DNA of 64,000 nt, taken from the NCBI GenBank assembly GCA_002457055.1, contig NTKT01000002.1:124001-188000 (forward strand). The letters are read 5' to 3'. The number at the start of each line of letters is the position of its first letter. The stretch's first letter is position 1. The translations under genes and the position numbers were made by a program. Source of the DNA: Rhodobacteraceae bacterium MED-G08. GTDB taxonomy: Bacteria > Pseudomonadota > Alphaproteobacteria > Rhodobacterales > Rhodobacteraceae. Positions 20,120 to 28,988 of this stretch are shown here, one piece after another. The notes beneath the pieces are model-generated. The model did no database searches. It was not told the origin of the DNA and saw only the letters and a program-made list of their open reading frames with translations.

Positions 20120-21849
20120 TACTCAATCGATGCCTTGTCCCTTTTATCCGAAGTGGCAGCAACAATCGGACTAATTACACCTCGGCATTTTACATTGATG
20201 CATGCGGTCTTTCCACTTTTATAAGCTCTCTCGAAAGCGCCCGGCAGCTGATCACGCTTAGTAACAAGCTCACCAAAGCCACCGAGACCCTCGAACATTG
20301 TATGAAATGGAATATCGCGAAAATCGGTTGCAAAGTGTTGTCCACTTTCAAAAAGTCGCTCCTGTTGTTGGCTAATACAGTCTAGACCACCGTTGTTATC
20401 AATCACAACAACAATTGGAGTACCTTCCTGAAAACATGACTCAACAGACAATCCACCGGACAGAAAGGCTCCATCTCCAGTGACTAAAACAACATTTTTG
20501 GTTGGATTGAGCCTTTTTGCAGATAGTGCAAACGACACACCCACGCCCAAAAGGCTATAATTCCCTGGATGAAGTATGCCGCCGAGTTTTCTACCTCGCG
20601 CCGCTGCAATATTTGTAGCAATTTCATTCCAAAAATGCGTGTTACCTCCATCAAAAACCAACCAATCACCATCCTTCATCATGGACTGCACGTCTAAAGC
20701 CAACTGTAAGGGATGCATTTTTCGATCAAGTTTAAGATCATCTACTGTTTCCTTCTTAATGTGTTCGACCCATTGAGAAACCCAGTCAGCCCTACGCTGT
20801 CTCTGCAGATCAAACCATGCGTCCCAAGAATGGTCTATTTTTATAAGCTCATTAAAAAACGCCCCAGGATCAGATAACAGGTGAATATCTGCTCCAATAT
20901 TATATTCTAACTCTTCATGGCTTCCATTTACACAAACAAGTTTAGTATCTTTATTGATGAAGGGCGGGTTCCCAAAGTTCATTTGGTTATCAAGTTTGCA
21001 ACCAACCATTAAAATCACATCTGCTTCCTGAATTGCATCTCTGGATGGATGATATTGATGAAAATCCGCAAGCCCCATCATAGCGCTGCAGTCCTCACCA
21101 AGTAATTTTGTGTGGTATGGCACATTAAAGATTGGTATTTTTAACTTAGTTGCTGCCGAGGCTAATGCGTGCTCGTTGTGTGACCACCAAATTCCATGCC
21201 CACCGATGATTACTGGCCGACTACTTTCTCTTACAAGAGATATAATTTTTAGTAATTCTTCTGGATTGGGCCAAGCTTTTAATACCGATTTTTCAGAACG
21301 GTCAAAGGGACGCTCCTCACGCCCAACATCCTTTGCAAATGAGGAAAACATTATATCTACAGGTAGTGAAATATGGACTGGCCCTGGATATCCATTCGTA
21401 GCTGCATGCCAAGCTCGATCTACAAATTCACTTATCCTTGATCCATCTGTAACTTGAACGGAGTATTTGGTTAACGGTTTAGCAATCGCAACATCGTCTA
21501 TTTCTTTAAACCCTCCAGCACCTTGACGTTTAAGGGTAGACGATCCTGTTATAAAAATTACTGGTGACCTCTCCCCCCAAGCTTCCAGCATTGCAGGCAC
21601 AGCATTAGCAAAACCTTCTGGACCAACTAAACAAACCGTTGGCTTACGTGAAATTCTTGTATGACCATCGGCAAGGTGGCCTGCAACTTGCTCATGAGGG
21701 CAATTTATAACTGGCATTTGACATTCCATGAATCCTTCTAAAGCTGGATTACAAAACCCACCTGCCAGAGTAAAAACATGCTCAACACCCTTTTCTTTAA
21801 AAGCTCTGGCTAAAATTGCACCGCCACGTAGATGCGTTTTTTCTTCCAT
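20119..21849 (-). CDS. Thiamine-diphosphate-dependent enzyme (acetolactate synthase-like)
   Basis: 576-aa ThDP enzyme of the acetolactate synthase/2-ketoacid decarboxylase superfamily. Order: Pyr domain with catalytic Glu at E53 (NCPHEQVAGHLADG), central domain, then PP domain with the ThDP motif GDGAFLSGGLS ... VIDNNGG near residues 457-485. The Glu excludes glyoxylate carboligase, which lacks it. No small regulatory subunit gene and no branched-chain genes are adjacent, so anabolic IlvB is unlikely. It is the first gene of the minus-strand catabolic operon, with AGGAG about 11 nt upstream, facing the SBP56 gene. Candidate reactions are decarboxylation or carboligation of a 2-keto acid. Confidence 0.85.
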   Translation of the reverse strand: MEEKTHLRGGAILARAFKEKGVEHVFTLAGGFCNPALEGFMECQMPVINCPHEQVAGHLADGHTRISRKPTVCLVGPEGFANAVPAMLEAWGERSPVIFITGSSTLKRQGAGGFKEIDDVAIAKPLTKYSVQVTDGSRISEFVDRAWHAATNGYPGPVHISLPVDIMFSSFAKDVGREERPFDRSEKSVLKAWPNPEELLKIISLVRESSRPVIIGGHGIWWSHNEHALASAATKLKIPIFNVPYHTKLLGEDCSAMMGLADFHQYHPSRDAIQEADVILMVGCKLDNQMNFGNPPFINKDTKLVCVNGSHEELEYNIGADIHLLSDPGAFFNELIKIDHSWDAWFDLQRQRRADWVSQWVEHIKKETVDDLKLDRKMHPLQLALDVQSMMKDGDWLVFDGGNTHFWNEIATNIAAARGRKLGGILHPGNYSLLGVGVSFALSAKRLNPTKNVVLVTGDGAFLSGGLSVESCFQEGTPIVVVIDNNGGLDCISQQQERLFESGQHFATDFRDIPFHTMFEGLGGFGELVTKRDQLPGAFERAYKSGKTACINVKCRGVISPIVAATSDKRDKASIE

Positions 21850-21948
21850 AACTATCTAGCTCCTGTTGTTTTGCTAAGGTGCCCAGCCACAATCTGCTAT
21901 TTTTTTGTCAATGCAATAAAAATTATTCGTAAAGATTTTTAGCAACTT

Positions 21949-21965
21949 AGTTACCATACGTAACT
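21949..21965. promoter_or_regulatory. 17-bp perfect palindrome in divergent promoter region (candidate operator)
   Basis: AGTTAC-CATAC-GTAACT: two perfect 6-bp inverted arms around a 5-bp spacer, inside the 233-bp gap between the divergent TPP-enzyme and SBP56 genes. It sits just upstream of a TATAAT at 21977-21982 and would cover the -35 position of that plus-strand promoter, which lacks a consensus -35. That fits a regulator-controlled promoter. No regulator gene is encoded in the island, so the cognate factor is unknown. Confidence 0.45.
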
Positions 21966-21976
21966 TTCGCTAATCG

Positions 21977-21982
21977 TATAAT
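21977..21982 (+). promoter_or_regulatory. Possible -10 element for the SBP56 gene
   Basis: A perfect TATAAT lies about 100 bp upstream of the SBP56 ATG, with no consensus -35 at 16-18 bp (the palindrome 21949-21965 occupies it). A TTGACA at 21982-21987 overlaps it but lacks a well-spaced -10. The AGGAG ribosome-binding site at about 22071-22075 is clear. AT-rich sequence makes chance -10 matches common. Confidence 0.3.
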
Positions 21983-22082
21983 TGACATCGTTATAAATCC
22001 TGTGTTCCATAATGAAAATTACTAAATTTCAATTTCAGTTAATTGCAAAAGTTAAATGGCGACCCGTGCTTAGGAGATTTTT

Positions 22083-23438
22083 ATGAACAAAGTATGTTGC
22101 GGACCTGGTTACGCTTCACCAATCGAGGCTATAAACGCTCCGCGGGAAAAACTACTGTATACTATCGCCATCTATACCGGTACTGGCATACAAAAACCAG
22201 ACTATTTGGCGACCGTCGACGTTGACCCTGACAGTCCAACGTACAGTCAGGTTATTCATAGGCTGGAAATGCCTGGGATTGGTGATGAGCTTCATCATAT
22301 GGGCTGGAATGCTTGCTCCTCGTGTCATGATGATAGCTCAATGTCGCGAAAATATTTAATACTTCCAGGTGTACGCTCTAATAATCTTCATATTGTTGAT
22401 ACTGCGACAGACCCCAAAGCCCCAAGACTATATAAAGTAATTGAAGGAGCAGAAATTAAATCAAAGGCCGACTTGTCAGGCCCACACACAGTACACTGCC
22501 TAGGATCCGAAATAATTATATCGTTTCTTGGTAATGCAAAAGGAGAGGCACCCGGAGGATATCTCCAATTAGATAAAGAATTTAATATTATTGGTCGCTG
22601 GGAGAATTCTATGGGCGGCATTAAGTTTGGATATGATTTTTGGTACCAACCACGTCACAATGTCATGGTAAGTTCCGAATGGGCGGCACCAAATACCTTT
22701 ATGCCTGGCTTTGATTTGGAAGAGGTAGGACATCTCAAGTATGGTCGTGAATTACACTTTTGGGATTTTGAGAAACGAGAACCAGTAGAAAGTTTTTATT
22801 TGGGCGAGGATGGATTAGTACCACTAGAAGTAAAATTTCACCACAATCCAGACAGCACTCATGGTTTCTGCGGGGCCGCACTTTCCACAAATGTTATACA
22901 TTGGTGGAAAAATAGTGATGGGAAATGGCAGTGGGAAAAAATAATAGACATAGAAAACGAGATGCATCCAGAGTGGCCCATTCCACTACCAGGCGTTATG
23001 TCAGCAATACTTGTATCAATGGATGATAAGTACTTGTATCTTAATAACTGGCTGCATGGTGATATGCGGCAATACGATATCTCCGACCCTCATAACCCAG
23101 TACTGACAGGTCAAGTTTACATGGGTGGCCTTTTAGGCAAATCACCAAAAGTTAATGGAGTTGAAGTTGCTGGTGGACCTCAAATGTTTCAGCTCAGCTT
23201 GGATGGGAAGAGGCTTTACGTAACCACATCTCTATTTTCGACCTGGGATAATCAATTCTATCCCGATATACGAGAAAAAGGCGGTGTAATGCTTCAGATT
23301 GACTGCGATCCAGAGAATGGTGGAATGAAAGTTAACCCCAATTTTATGATCAACTTTGGCAAAGAACCAAATGGGCCTAGCCGATGCCATGAAGCCCGCT
23401 ACCCTGGTGGTGATTGCACAAGTGACATATGGCTATGA
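22083..23438 (+). CDS. Selenium-binding protein 56 family / methanethiol oxidase-type protein
   Basis: 451-aa SBP56 beta-propeller protein. Characterised bacterial MtoX and human SELENBP1 oxidise methanethiol to formaldehyde, H2S and H2O2. Diagnostic sequence: CCGPGYASPIEAINAPREKLLY at the N-terminus, C78-x2-C81 in WNACSSCHDD, GPHTVHCLG, the His-rich KFHHNPDSTHGFCG, LNNWLHGDMRQYDI and C-terminal EARYPGGDCTSDIWL. There is no signal peptide, so it is probably cytoplasmic, unlike the periplasmic Hyphomicrobium MtoX. The SCO1 and MauG partners found with MtoX are absent; instead a ferredoxin gene overlaps its 3' end. It diverges from the dmdA operon. Confidence 0.9.
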   Translation: MNKVCCGPGYASPIEAINAPREKLLYTIAIYTGTGIQKPDYLATVDVDPDSPTYSQVIHRLEMPGIGDELHHMGWNACSSCHDDSSMSRKYLILPGVRSNNLHIVDTATDPKAPRLYKVIEGAEIKSKADLSGPHTVHCLGSEIIISFLGNAKGEAPGGYLQLDKEFNIIGRWENSMGGIKFGYDFWYQPRHNVMVSSEWAAPNTFMPGFDLEEVGHLKYGRELHFWDFEKREPVESFYLGEDGLVPLEVKFHHNPDSTHGFCGAALSTNVIHWWKNSDGKWQWEKIIDIENEMHPEWPIPLPGVMSAILVSMDDKYLYLNNWLHGDMRQYDISDPHNPVLTGQVYMGGLLGKSPKVNGVEVAGGPQMFQLSLDGKRLYVTTSLFSTWDNQFYPDIREKGGVMLQIDCDPENGGMKVNPNFMINFGKEPNGPSRCHEARYPGGDCTSDIWL

Positions 23439-23800
23439 CAAAATATAAGGTTACGATCACAAACCGCGATAATGTGGAATATGAAGTAGATGCCAAGCGG
23501 CCAATATTGGATGAACTGCGAAACCAAGGTGTAGATCTTCCATATGGATGTAAATATGGCGGGTGTATAACTTGCGCCGCAAAGTTGACCTCCGGAGATG
23601 TGGACCAGAAAAGACAAGTTGCTCTTAATAATTGGCAGCTGGATAACGGCTACGTTATTTTATGCGTTGCGAGGGCTAAGTCTGATATTACTCTGGAAAT
23701 AGGCACCGAAAGTCATTACAAATTGTACCGAAACCCATTTTTAGAACCATTGAAATCATACCAGCTAAAGGCTGATATTGCTTCAAAGGAGGACATTTAA
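23435..23800 (+). CDS. Plant-type 2Fe-2S ferredoxin
   Basis: 121-aa [2Fe-2S] protein with the four ligands C39-x4-C44-x2-C47 and C77 (in YGCKYGGCITCA and VILCVA), numbered from the ATG at 23435. That ATG overlaps the SBP56 stop as ATGA; an alternative ATG lies at 23429. The core is about 90 aa, followed by a charged tail of about 35 residues (YKLYRNPFLEPLKSYQLK) that might mediate docking. Translational coupling suggests it works with the SBP56 protein or another enzyme in the operon as an electron carrier (inference). No reductase gene is adjacent. Confidence 0.88.
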   Translation: MTKYKVTITNRDNVEYEVDAKRPILDELRNQGVDLPYGCKYGGCITCAAKLTSGDVDQKRQVALNNWQLDNGYVILCVARAKSDITLEIGTESHYKLYRNPFLEPLKSYQLKADIASKEDI

Positions 23801-24265
23801 TTGCCAGTTGCAGATATAGATCGCATTTATGATTACGACCCATTGTACCTCGCTGACATTCTTAAATCAGTTAAAACGATTGCGATGGTGGGTGCGAGCG
23901 GAGATAAAACAAAATTTAGTTACGGGGTTTTACGACAACTAAGCGAAATAGGTTATGACATACTTCCTATAAACCCAAACCCAAAAATTACAGAAATACG
24001 TGGACTTAGAGTTTACCGTTCTCTTCAAGATATTGATAAGAAAATTGATATGGTAGAAGTGTTCCGGCCTGCAAACGAACTTTATGGAATAGCGGAACAA
24101 GCTATCGAGGTTGGAGCAAAAGTCCTATGGGGGCAAATAGGTGTATATGACGACAAAGCCGCCAAATTAGCCGAGGCTGCGGGATTGAAAGTCGTCATGA
24201 ATAGATGTCCAAAAATTGAATTATTTAGACCCTTCTGGAAACCCAGGCTAGATCTTAAAATATAG
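23801..24265 (+). CDS. CoA-binding domain protein (YccU-like)
   Basis: 154-aa Rossmann-type CoA-binding protein of the family related to the N-terminal domain of succinyl-CoA synthetase alpha. Visible: KTIAMVGASGDKTKFSYGVLRQL (nucleotide/CoA loop), GYDILPINPNPKITEIRGLRVYRSLQDI, VEVFRPANE, VLWGQIGVYDDKAAKLAEAAGLKVVMNRCPKIE. The start is TTG, supported by a strong AAAGGAGG about 7 nt upstream; it begins immediately after the ferredoxin stop. The family is widespread and poorly characterised. The context suggests binding of an acyl-CoA intermediate. Confidence 0.87.
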   Translation: MPVADIDRIYDYDPLYLADILKSVKTIAMVGASGDKTKFSYGVLRQLSEIGYDILPINPNPKITEIRGLRVYRSLQDIDKKIDMVEVFRPANELYGIAEQAIEVGAKVLWGQIGVYDDKAAKLAEAAGLKVVMNRCPKIELFRPFWKPRLDLKI

Positions 24266-24270
24266 CATTT

Positions 24271-24293
24271 CAGTCAGGTTTGATCGCTGACTG
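24271..24293 (+). repeat. Short inverted repeat between CoA-binding and rhodanese genes
   Basis: CAGTCAG and CTGACTG form a perfect 7-bp hairpin with a 9-nt loop, 6 bp after the CoA-binding protein stop and about 50 bp before the rhodanese gene. No T-run follows, so it is not a standard terminator; it could stabilise the upstream mRNA or attenuate read-through. Confidence 0.4.
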
Positions 24294-24344
24294 ACTGCCC
24301 CAATGAAATCGACTTAACCAAAACACCAATTTAAAGGGCACCAA

Positions 24345-24740
24345 ATGGGTCAAAGTATAAGTACCAGTATAAAGAAAATAGTTAAAGACGCCATGACTTC
24401 GGTAAACTCAATTTCAGTCCAGGAAGCAAAATCATTGGTCGATAACCATAGATATCAATTTGTAGACGTTAGGGAACGGTCTGAACAACAAAAAGTAGGT
24501 GTCATACCAGGAGCCATTTTATCATCAAGGGGTATGATCGAATTCCATATCGACCCAGATAGTCCTTTACATAAATCAGACTTTTCTCAGGACACAACAT
24601 ACATTTTCTATTGTGCTTCTGGCGCACGCTCAGCACTAGCAGCAGTTGCAGCCAAAGATATGGGACTTAAACCAGTGATAAATTTGGCCGGTGGCATCAC
24701 TGAATGGATAAAAAACAACGGTTCTATTACGGATACATAA
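24345..24740 (+). CDS. Single-domain rhodanese-like sulfurtransferase
   Basis: 131-aa rhodanese-homology protein. It has the CH2A-like FVDVRERSEQQKVGVIPGAI and the active loop YCASGARSALAA with nucleophilic C90. Rhodaneses move sulfane sulfur from donors such as thiosulfate or persulfide to thiol acceptors or cyanide. No signal peptide, so cytoplasmic. AAAGGG ribosome-binding site upstream. Its position between a methanethiol-oxidase-type gene cluster and a thiolase (1 bp from the latter) suggests a role in handling sulfide or persulfide released there (inference). Confidence 0.88.
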   Translation: MGQSISTSIKKIVKDAMTSVNSISVQEAKSLVDNHRYQFVDVRERSEQQKVGVIPGAILSSRGMIEFHIDPDSPLHKSDFSQDTTYIFYCASGARSALAAVAAKDMGLKPVINLAGGITEWIKNNGSITDT

Positions 24741-24741
24741 A

Positions 24742-25926
24742 ATGGCAGATATTTTTATATCTTCAGCAGTAAGAACCGCAATAGGATCTTTTGGTGGTTC
24801 ACTGTCCGGCTTATCGCTTAGTGAATTGGCAACCCATGTGGGCAAAGAAGCGATAAATAGGGCTGGAATAGCTCCAGATAAAATTGAACAGACAGTTTTT
24901 GGAAATGTTATTCACACTGAACCTCGAGATATGTATTTATCGCGCGTGACCGCGATAAACTCAGGGGTCCCGCAAGAATCTCCTGCTCTGACCTTAAACC
25001 GTCTTTGTGGCAGCGGTTTACAGGCTGTAGTTACGGCTTATGAACAAATTTTATTAGGTCGCTCCTGCGTTAACCTGGCTGGAGGCGCAGAGTGCATGAG
25101 CCGCGTCGGTCACATCCTACTGTCAGCTCGATTTGGGCAAAAAATGGGACATGTAAGTGCAATTGATATGATGACAGGAGCACTTACAGATCCATTTGGC
25201 AACGGGCACATGGGAAACACTGCCGAAAATGTAGCAAAAAAAATGAGCGTAACGCGAGACGCACAAGATGAGCTAGCATATAACAGTCATCTACGGGCTG
25301 CTATGGCAATTAAAGCGGGGTATTTCAAAGAGCAAATTCTGCCAATAGCAATCCAAATCGGAAAAAAGAAAGAGGTTTTTGATACAGATGAGCACTACAG
25401 AAAGGCAGTAAGCTTACTGGATTTTACTAAACTGAAACCTGCTTTTGATAGCGAAGGCACGGTAACGGCAGGTAACTCATCTGGAATAAATGACGGAGCC
25501 GCTGCTTTAGTCCTTGCCAACGAGCATGCAGTTTCAAAGTACTCTATGCCTGTCATGGCTAAATTTATATCATATGGACTAAAAGGCGTAGCTCCAAATT
25601 TAATGGGGCTCGGGCCAATACCAGCAGTACATGAGGCGCTATCACTCGCCGGACTAACTATTTCACAAATTGACTGTATTGAGTCAAATGAGGCATTTGC
25701 AGCCCAGGCCTGTGCAGTGGCGAGAGAATTAAACTTTGACCCAGCAATAACCAACCCAAATGGTGGGGCAATAGCTCTTGGACATCCTGTTGGAGCATCT
25801 GGCGCCATAATTCTGACCAAGCTAATTTACGAATTAAAACGGCAAGATGGTCGATATGGTTTGGCAACAATGTGCATTGGCGGCGGCCAAGGAATTGCGG
25901 TCATCATAGAGAATGTTAAAACGTAA
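24742..25926 (+). CDS. Thiolase family acetyl-CoA acyltransferase
   Basis: 394-aa type II thiolase. Nucleophile C89 is in LNRLCGSGLQAVV; the other catalytic residues are in NEAFAAQACAV, GHPVGASGA and CIGGGQGIA. It condenses two acetyl-CoA to acetoacetyl-CoA or cleaves 3-ketoacyl-CoA. It starts 1 bp after the rhodanese stop and ends the plus-strand arm of the catabolic island. In this context degradative cleavage of a 3-ketoacyl-CoA is plausible, but a general PHB/AtoB role cannot be excluded since no phaB or phaC neighbour is present. Confidence 0.92.
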   Translation: MADIFISSAVRTAIGSFGGSLSGLSLSELATHVGKEAINRAGIAPDKIEQTVFGNVIHTEPRDMYLSRVTAINSGVPQESPALTLNRLCGSGLQAVVTAYEQILLGRSCVNLAGGAECMSRVGHILLSARFGQKMGHVSAIDMMTGALTDPFGNGHMGNTAENVAKKMSVTRDAQDELAYNSHLRAAMAIKAGYFKEQILPIAIQIGKKKEVFDTDEHYRKAVSLLDFTKLKPAFDSEGTVTAGNSSGINDGAAALVLANEHAVSKYSMPVMAKFISYGLKGVAPNLMGLGPIPAVHEALSLAGLTISQIDCIESNEAFAAQACAVARELNFDPAITNPNGGAIALGHPVGASGAIILTKLIYELKRQDGRYGLATMCIGGGQGIAVIIENVKT

Positions 25927-26058
25927 TTTTCGTTAAAATCATTAAACTAACTTTATAATTATTTAACTTAATTTTAATGAGATATTGTTATCTTGTGCCT
26001 TTTAATTTCACTCTAAAAAAGGTAATTGCAGCTAAATCGAGGAAACGGCGAGAATTTT

Positions 26059-28938
26059 ATGGCACTGGAAAAAACTTTCGACGCTAAATCAGCAGAAAAA
26101 AGAATTTATGAAAATTGGGAAAAAGAAAATTGCTTTAGAGCAGGAGCAAACGCATCGAGAAAAGAAGCATACTCCATAATGATCCCTCCTCCCAATGTTA
26201 CTGGAGTTCTTCACATTGGACATGCATTCAACAATACTCTCCAAGATATACTTATTCGATGGAAACGGATGCAAGGATATAACACGCTATGGCAGCCGGG
26301 GACGGATCATGCGGGCATAGCAACGCAAATGGTTGTGGAACGGGAGTTGGCAAAAAATCCGGAGAATCAAACTCGCCAGGAAATGGGCCGAAATGAATTT
26401 CTAAAAAATGTTTGGAAGTGGAAAAAACAGTCCGGAGATACGATCATTAATCAATTGAAGAGGCTTGGTGCAAGTTGTGATTGGGAACGCACAGCTTTTA
26501 CGATGTCTGGCGCCCCTGGCTCACCGGCCGAAGACAGCGGAAACTTTCATGATGCTGTTATAAAAGTATTTGTCGAAATGTATAATAAAGGCCTGATATA
26601 TCGCGGCAAAAGATTAGTAAATTGGGACCCACATTTTGAAACTGCTATTTCTGATTTAGAAGTAGAAAATATCGAAGTTGCCGGAAAAATGTGGCATTTT
26701 AAATACCCACTTCAAAATAATGAAACTTATCTTCATATCGAGCGCGATGTTGACAGTAATATCGTTAAAGAAGAAGTTCGCGATTACATTTCTATCGCCA
26801 CAACTCGACCGGAAACGATGTTAGGTGATGGCGCCATTGCAGTAAACCCAAAAGATGAAAGATACGCTTCAATTATCGGAAAATACTGTGAAATTCCGGT
26901 TGGATCAAAAGAACACAGACGACTGATTCCTATCATAGCTGATGAATATCCCGATCCAGACTTTGGTTCTGGTGCTGTTAAAATTACAGGGGCTCATGAT
27001 TTTAACGATTATCAGGTAGCTAGAAGAAATAATATTCCACTTTATCGGCTTATGGATACAAAAGGACGAATGAGAAGCGATGGGGCTCCATATAAAGAAG
27101 CCGCATCACTGGCAGTGAATTTTTCCAGAGGTGGCGAATTCAGTGAAGCAGAAATAGACAGTTTAAACATTGTACCAGAAGAGTTTCGTGGCTTGGATCG
27201 TTTTGAAGCGCGAAAGCTAATTGTTGATCACATTACAGATCAAGGCTTGGCCGTATATACTGATAAAGGACAACCAAATGGGGAGCACAGTGAAAAAATC
27301 CCATTTGTTGAAGAAAAACCAGTTATGCAACCCTTTGGCGATCGGTCCAAAGTCGTAATAGAGCCCATGCTTACAGACCAATGGTTCGTTGATACAGCAA
27401 AAATAGTTGGACCCGCTTTGGATGCCGTAAAGTCGGGGAAAGTAGAGATAATACCAAATAGTGATAAAAAAACATATTATCATTGGCTAGAAAATATAGA
27501 ACCATGGTGTATTTCTCGCCAATTGTGGTGGGGACATCAAATCCCAGTTTGGTTTGACCAAGATGGAAACCAGTACTGTGCCATTAACAAAGAAGACGCT
27601 CAGCGACTGGCAGGTAGCGGAGCTAAGTTAACAAGAGACCCCGACGTTTTGGATACATGGTTCTCGTCTGGACTTTGGCCTATTGGTACACTGGGATGGC
27701 CTGAAGAAACGCAACAGATGGAGGATTATTTTCCAACGAGCACCTTAATTACAGCCCATGATATTCTATTTTTCTGGGTTGCTAGAATGATGATGATGCA
27801 ATTAGCAGTGGTTAATGAAATACCATTTTCATCTGTTTATTTACACGGCCTCGTTAGAGATGCAAAGGGTAGAAAGATGTCGAAATCGACAGGAAATGTG
27901 ATCGACCCCTTAGATATAATTGAGGAATACGGGGCTGACTCTTTACGTTTTACAAATGCGGCAATGGCGTCAATCGGGGGCGTTCTGAAATTAGATATGC
28001 AGCGTATACAAGGATACCGTAATTTTGGAACAAAGTTATGGAATGCAGCCCGTTATGCTGAAATGAATGGAGCTAAACCAAATAACGGAAATTTACCCAG
28101 TCCAGTGGAAAATCTTAATAAATGGATAATGGGTGAAACCGCAAAAGTATTGAGTGAAGTTCAAATTTCATTTGAAAACTTCCGATTTAATGACGCTGCT
28201 AATGCTCTCTATGCATTCGTCTGGGGAAAGGTTTGCGATTGGTATGTAGAGCTGTCTAAACCACTCTTTAGTTCATCAAATACAAAGGTAATTGCTGAAA
28301 CTCAAGAAACAATGGGTTGGGTAATTGATCAGTGCTTAATATTATTACATCCAATAATGCCGTTTATCACAGAAGAACTCTGGAGTTCAATCGGAAAGCG
28401 CAGTAATCTATTAGTTCACGAGAACTGGCCAAATTATAATGCGTTGGACTTGGTTGACCCCGAAGCTGACCAAGAAATGAATTGGGTTATATCTTTAATA
28501 GAAAACATTCGCAGTGCAAGGCAGCAGATGCACGTACCAGCGGGACTGAAAACTCCTCTGATTTATCAGGAAATGACCACAGAGGCTGAAAAAACTTTTG
28601 AACGAAATTCGATCATGATTATGAAATTGGCACGCATTAGTCATGCGGAAAAAAGTAGTAGATTTCCGAAAGGAACCGTTTCTGTCAGTGCCTCAGGGGC
28701 AATATTTGGCCTTCCTCTGGCAAATGTTATTGATATTGACGCTGAAAAAAACCGACTGGTTAAAACTAACGAAAAATTAATTAAGGAAATTAGTTCAATG
28801 GAAGGTAGGCTGAACAATCCGAAATTTGTTAAAAGTGCCCCTCCGGAAGTCGTAAATGAAACAAGGGAAAATCTAGAGAAAAGAAAAGAGGAAGAAGCAC
28901 AAATTACAAATGCACTAAAGAGGCTAGAAGAAATTTAA
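26059..28938 (+). CDS. valS: Valyl-tRNA synthetase
   Basis: Class I aminoacyl-tRNA synthetase charging tRNA(Val). 959 aa with the HIGH-type motif [16 protein letters not shown], a CP1 editing domain ([14 protein letters not shown] ... [13 protein letters not shown]), the KMSKS motif [14 protein letters not shown], the anticodon-binding helical region and a C-terminal coiled coil ([27 protein letters not shown]) typical of ValRS. I start at the ATG at 26059; the frame extends to a TTG at 26026 but that adds a non-family leader. A 132-bp AT-rich region upstream presumably holds its promoter. Confidence 0.97.
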   Translation: MALEKTFDAKSAEKRIYENWEKENCFRAGANASRKEAYSIMIPPPNVTGVLHIGHAFNNTLQDILIRWKRMQGYNTLWQPGTDHAGIATQMVVERELAKNPENQTRQEMGRNEFLKNVWKWKKQSGDTIINQLKRLGASCDWERTAFTMSGAPGSPAEDSGNFHDAVIKVFVEMYNKGLIYRGKRLVNWDPHFETAISDLEVENIEVAGKMWHFKYPLQNNETYLHIERDVDSNIVKEEVRDYISIATTRPETMLGDGAIAVNPKDERYASIIGKYCEIPVGSKEHRRLIPIIADEYPDPDFGSGAVKITGAHDFNDYQVARRNNIPLYRLMDTKGRMRSDGAPYKEAASLAVNFSRGGEFSEAEIDSLNIVPEEFRGLDRFEARKLIVDHITDQGLAVYTDKGQPNGEHSEKIPFVEEKPVMQPFGDRSKVVIEPMLTDQWFVDTAKIVGPALDAVKSGKVEIIPNSDKKTYYHWLENIEPWCISRQLWWGHQIPVWFDQDGNQYCAINKEDAQRLAGSGAKLTRDPDVLDTWFSSGLWPIGTLGWPEETQQMEDYFPTSTLITAHDILFFWVARMMMMQLAVVNEIPFSSVYLHGLVRDAKGRKMSKSTGNVIDPLDIIEEYGADSLRFTNAAMASIGGVLKLDMQRIQGYRNFGTKLWNAARYAEMNGAKPNNGNLPSPVENLNKWIMGETAKVLSEVQISFENFRFNDAANALYAFVWGKVCDWYVELSKPLFSSSNTKVIAETQETMGWVIDQCLILLHPIMPFITEELWSSIGKRSNLLVHENWPNYNALDLVDPEADQEMNWVISLIENIRSARQQMHVPAGLKTPLIYQEMTTEAEKTFERNSIMIMKLARISHAEKSSRFPKGTVSVSASGAIFGLPLANVIDIDAEKNRLVKTNEKLIKEISSMEGRLNNPKFVKSAPPEVVNETRENLEKRKEEEAQITNALKRLEEI

Positions 28939-28988
28939 GAGCGAATTGAAGTATATTATGCTACACCAAAACCTTACCGACTAATTAT

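Noticed and set aside
20119-21849. Anabolic acetolactate synthase or glyoxylate carboligase
   Set aside because: No small subunit or ilv neighbours, and the catalytic Glu at 53 is present, unlike glyoxylate carboligase.
25395-25820. 141-aa minus-strand ORF opposite the thiolase
   Set aside because: Antisense shadow of a clear thiolase; no recognisable domain.
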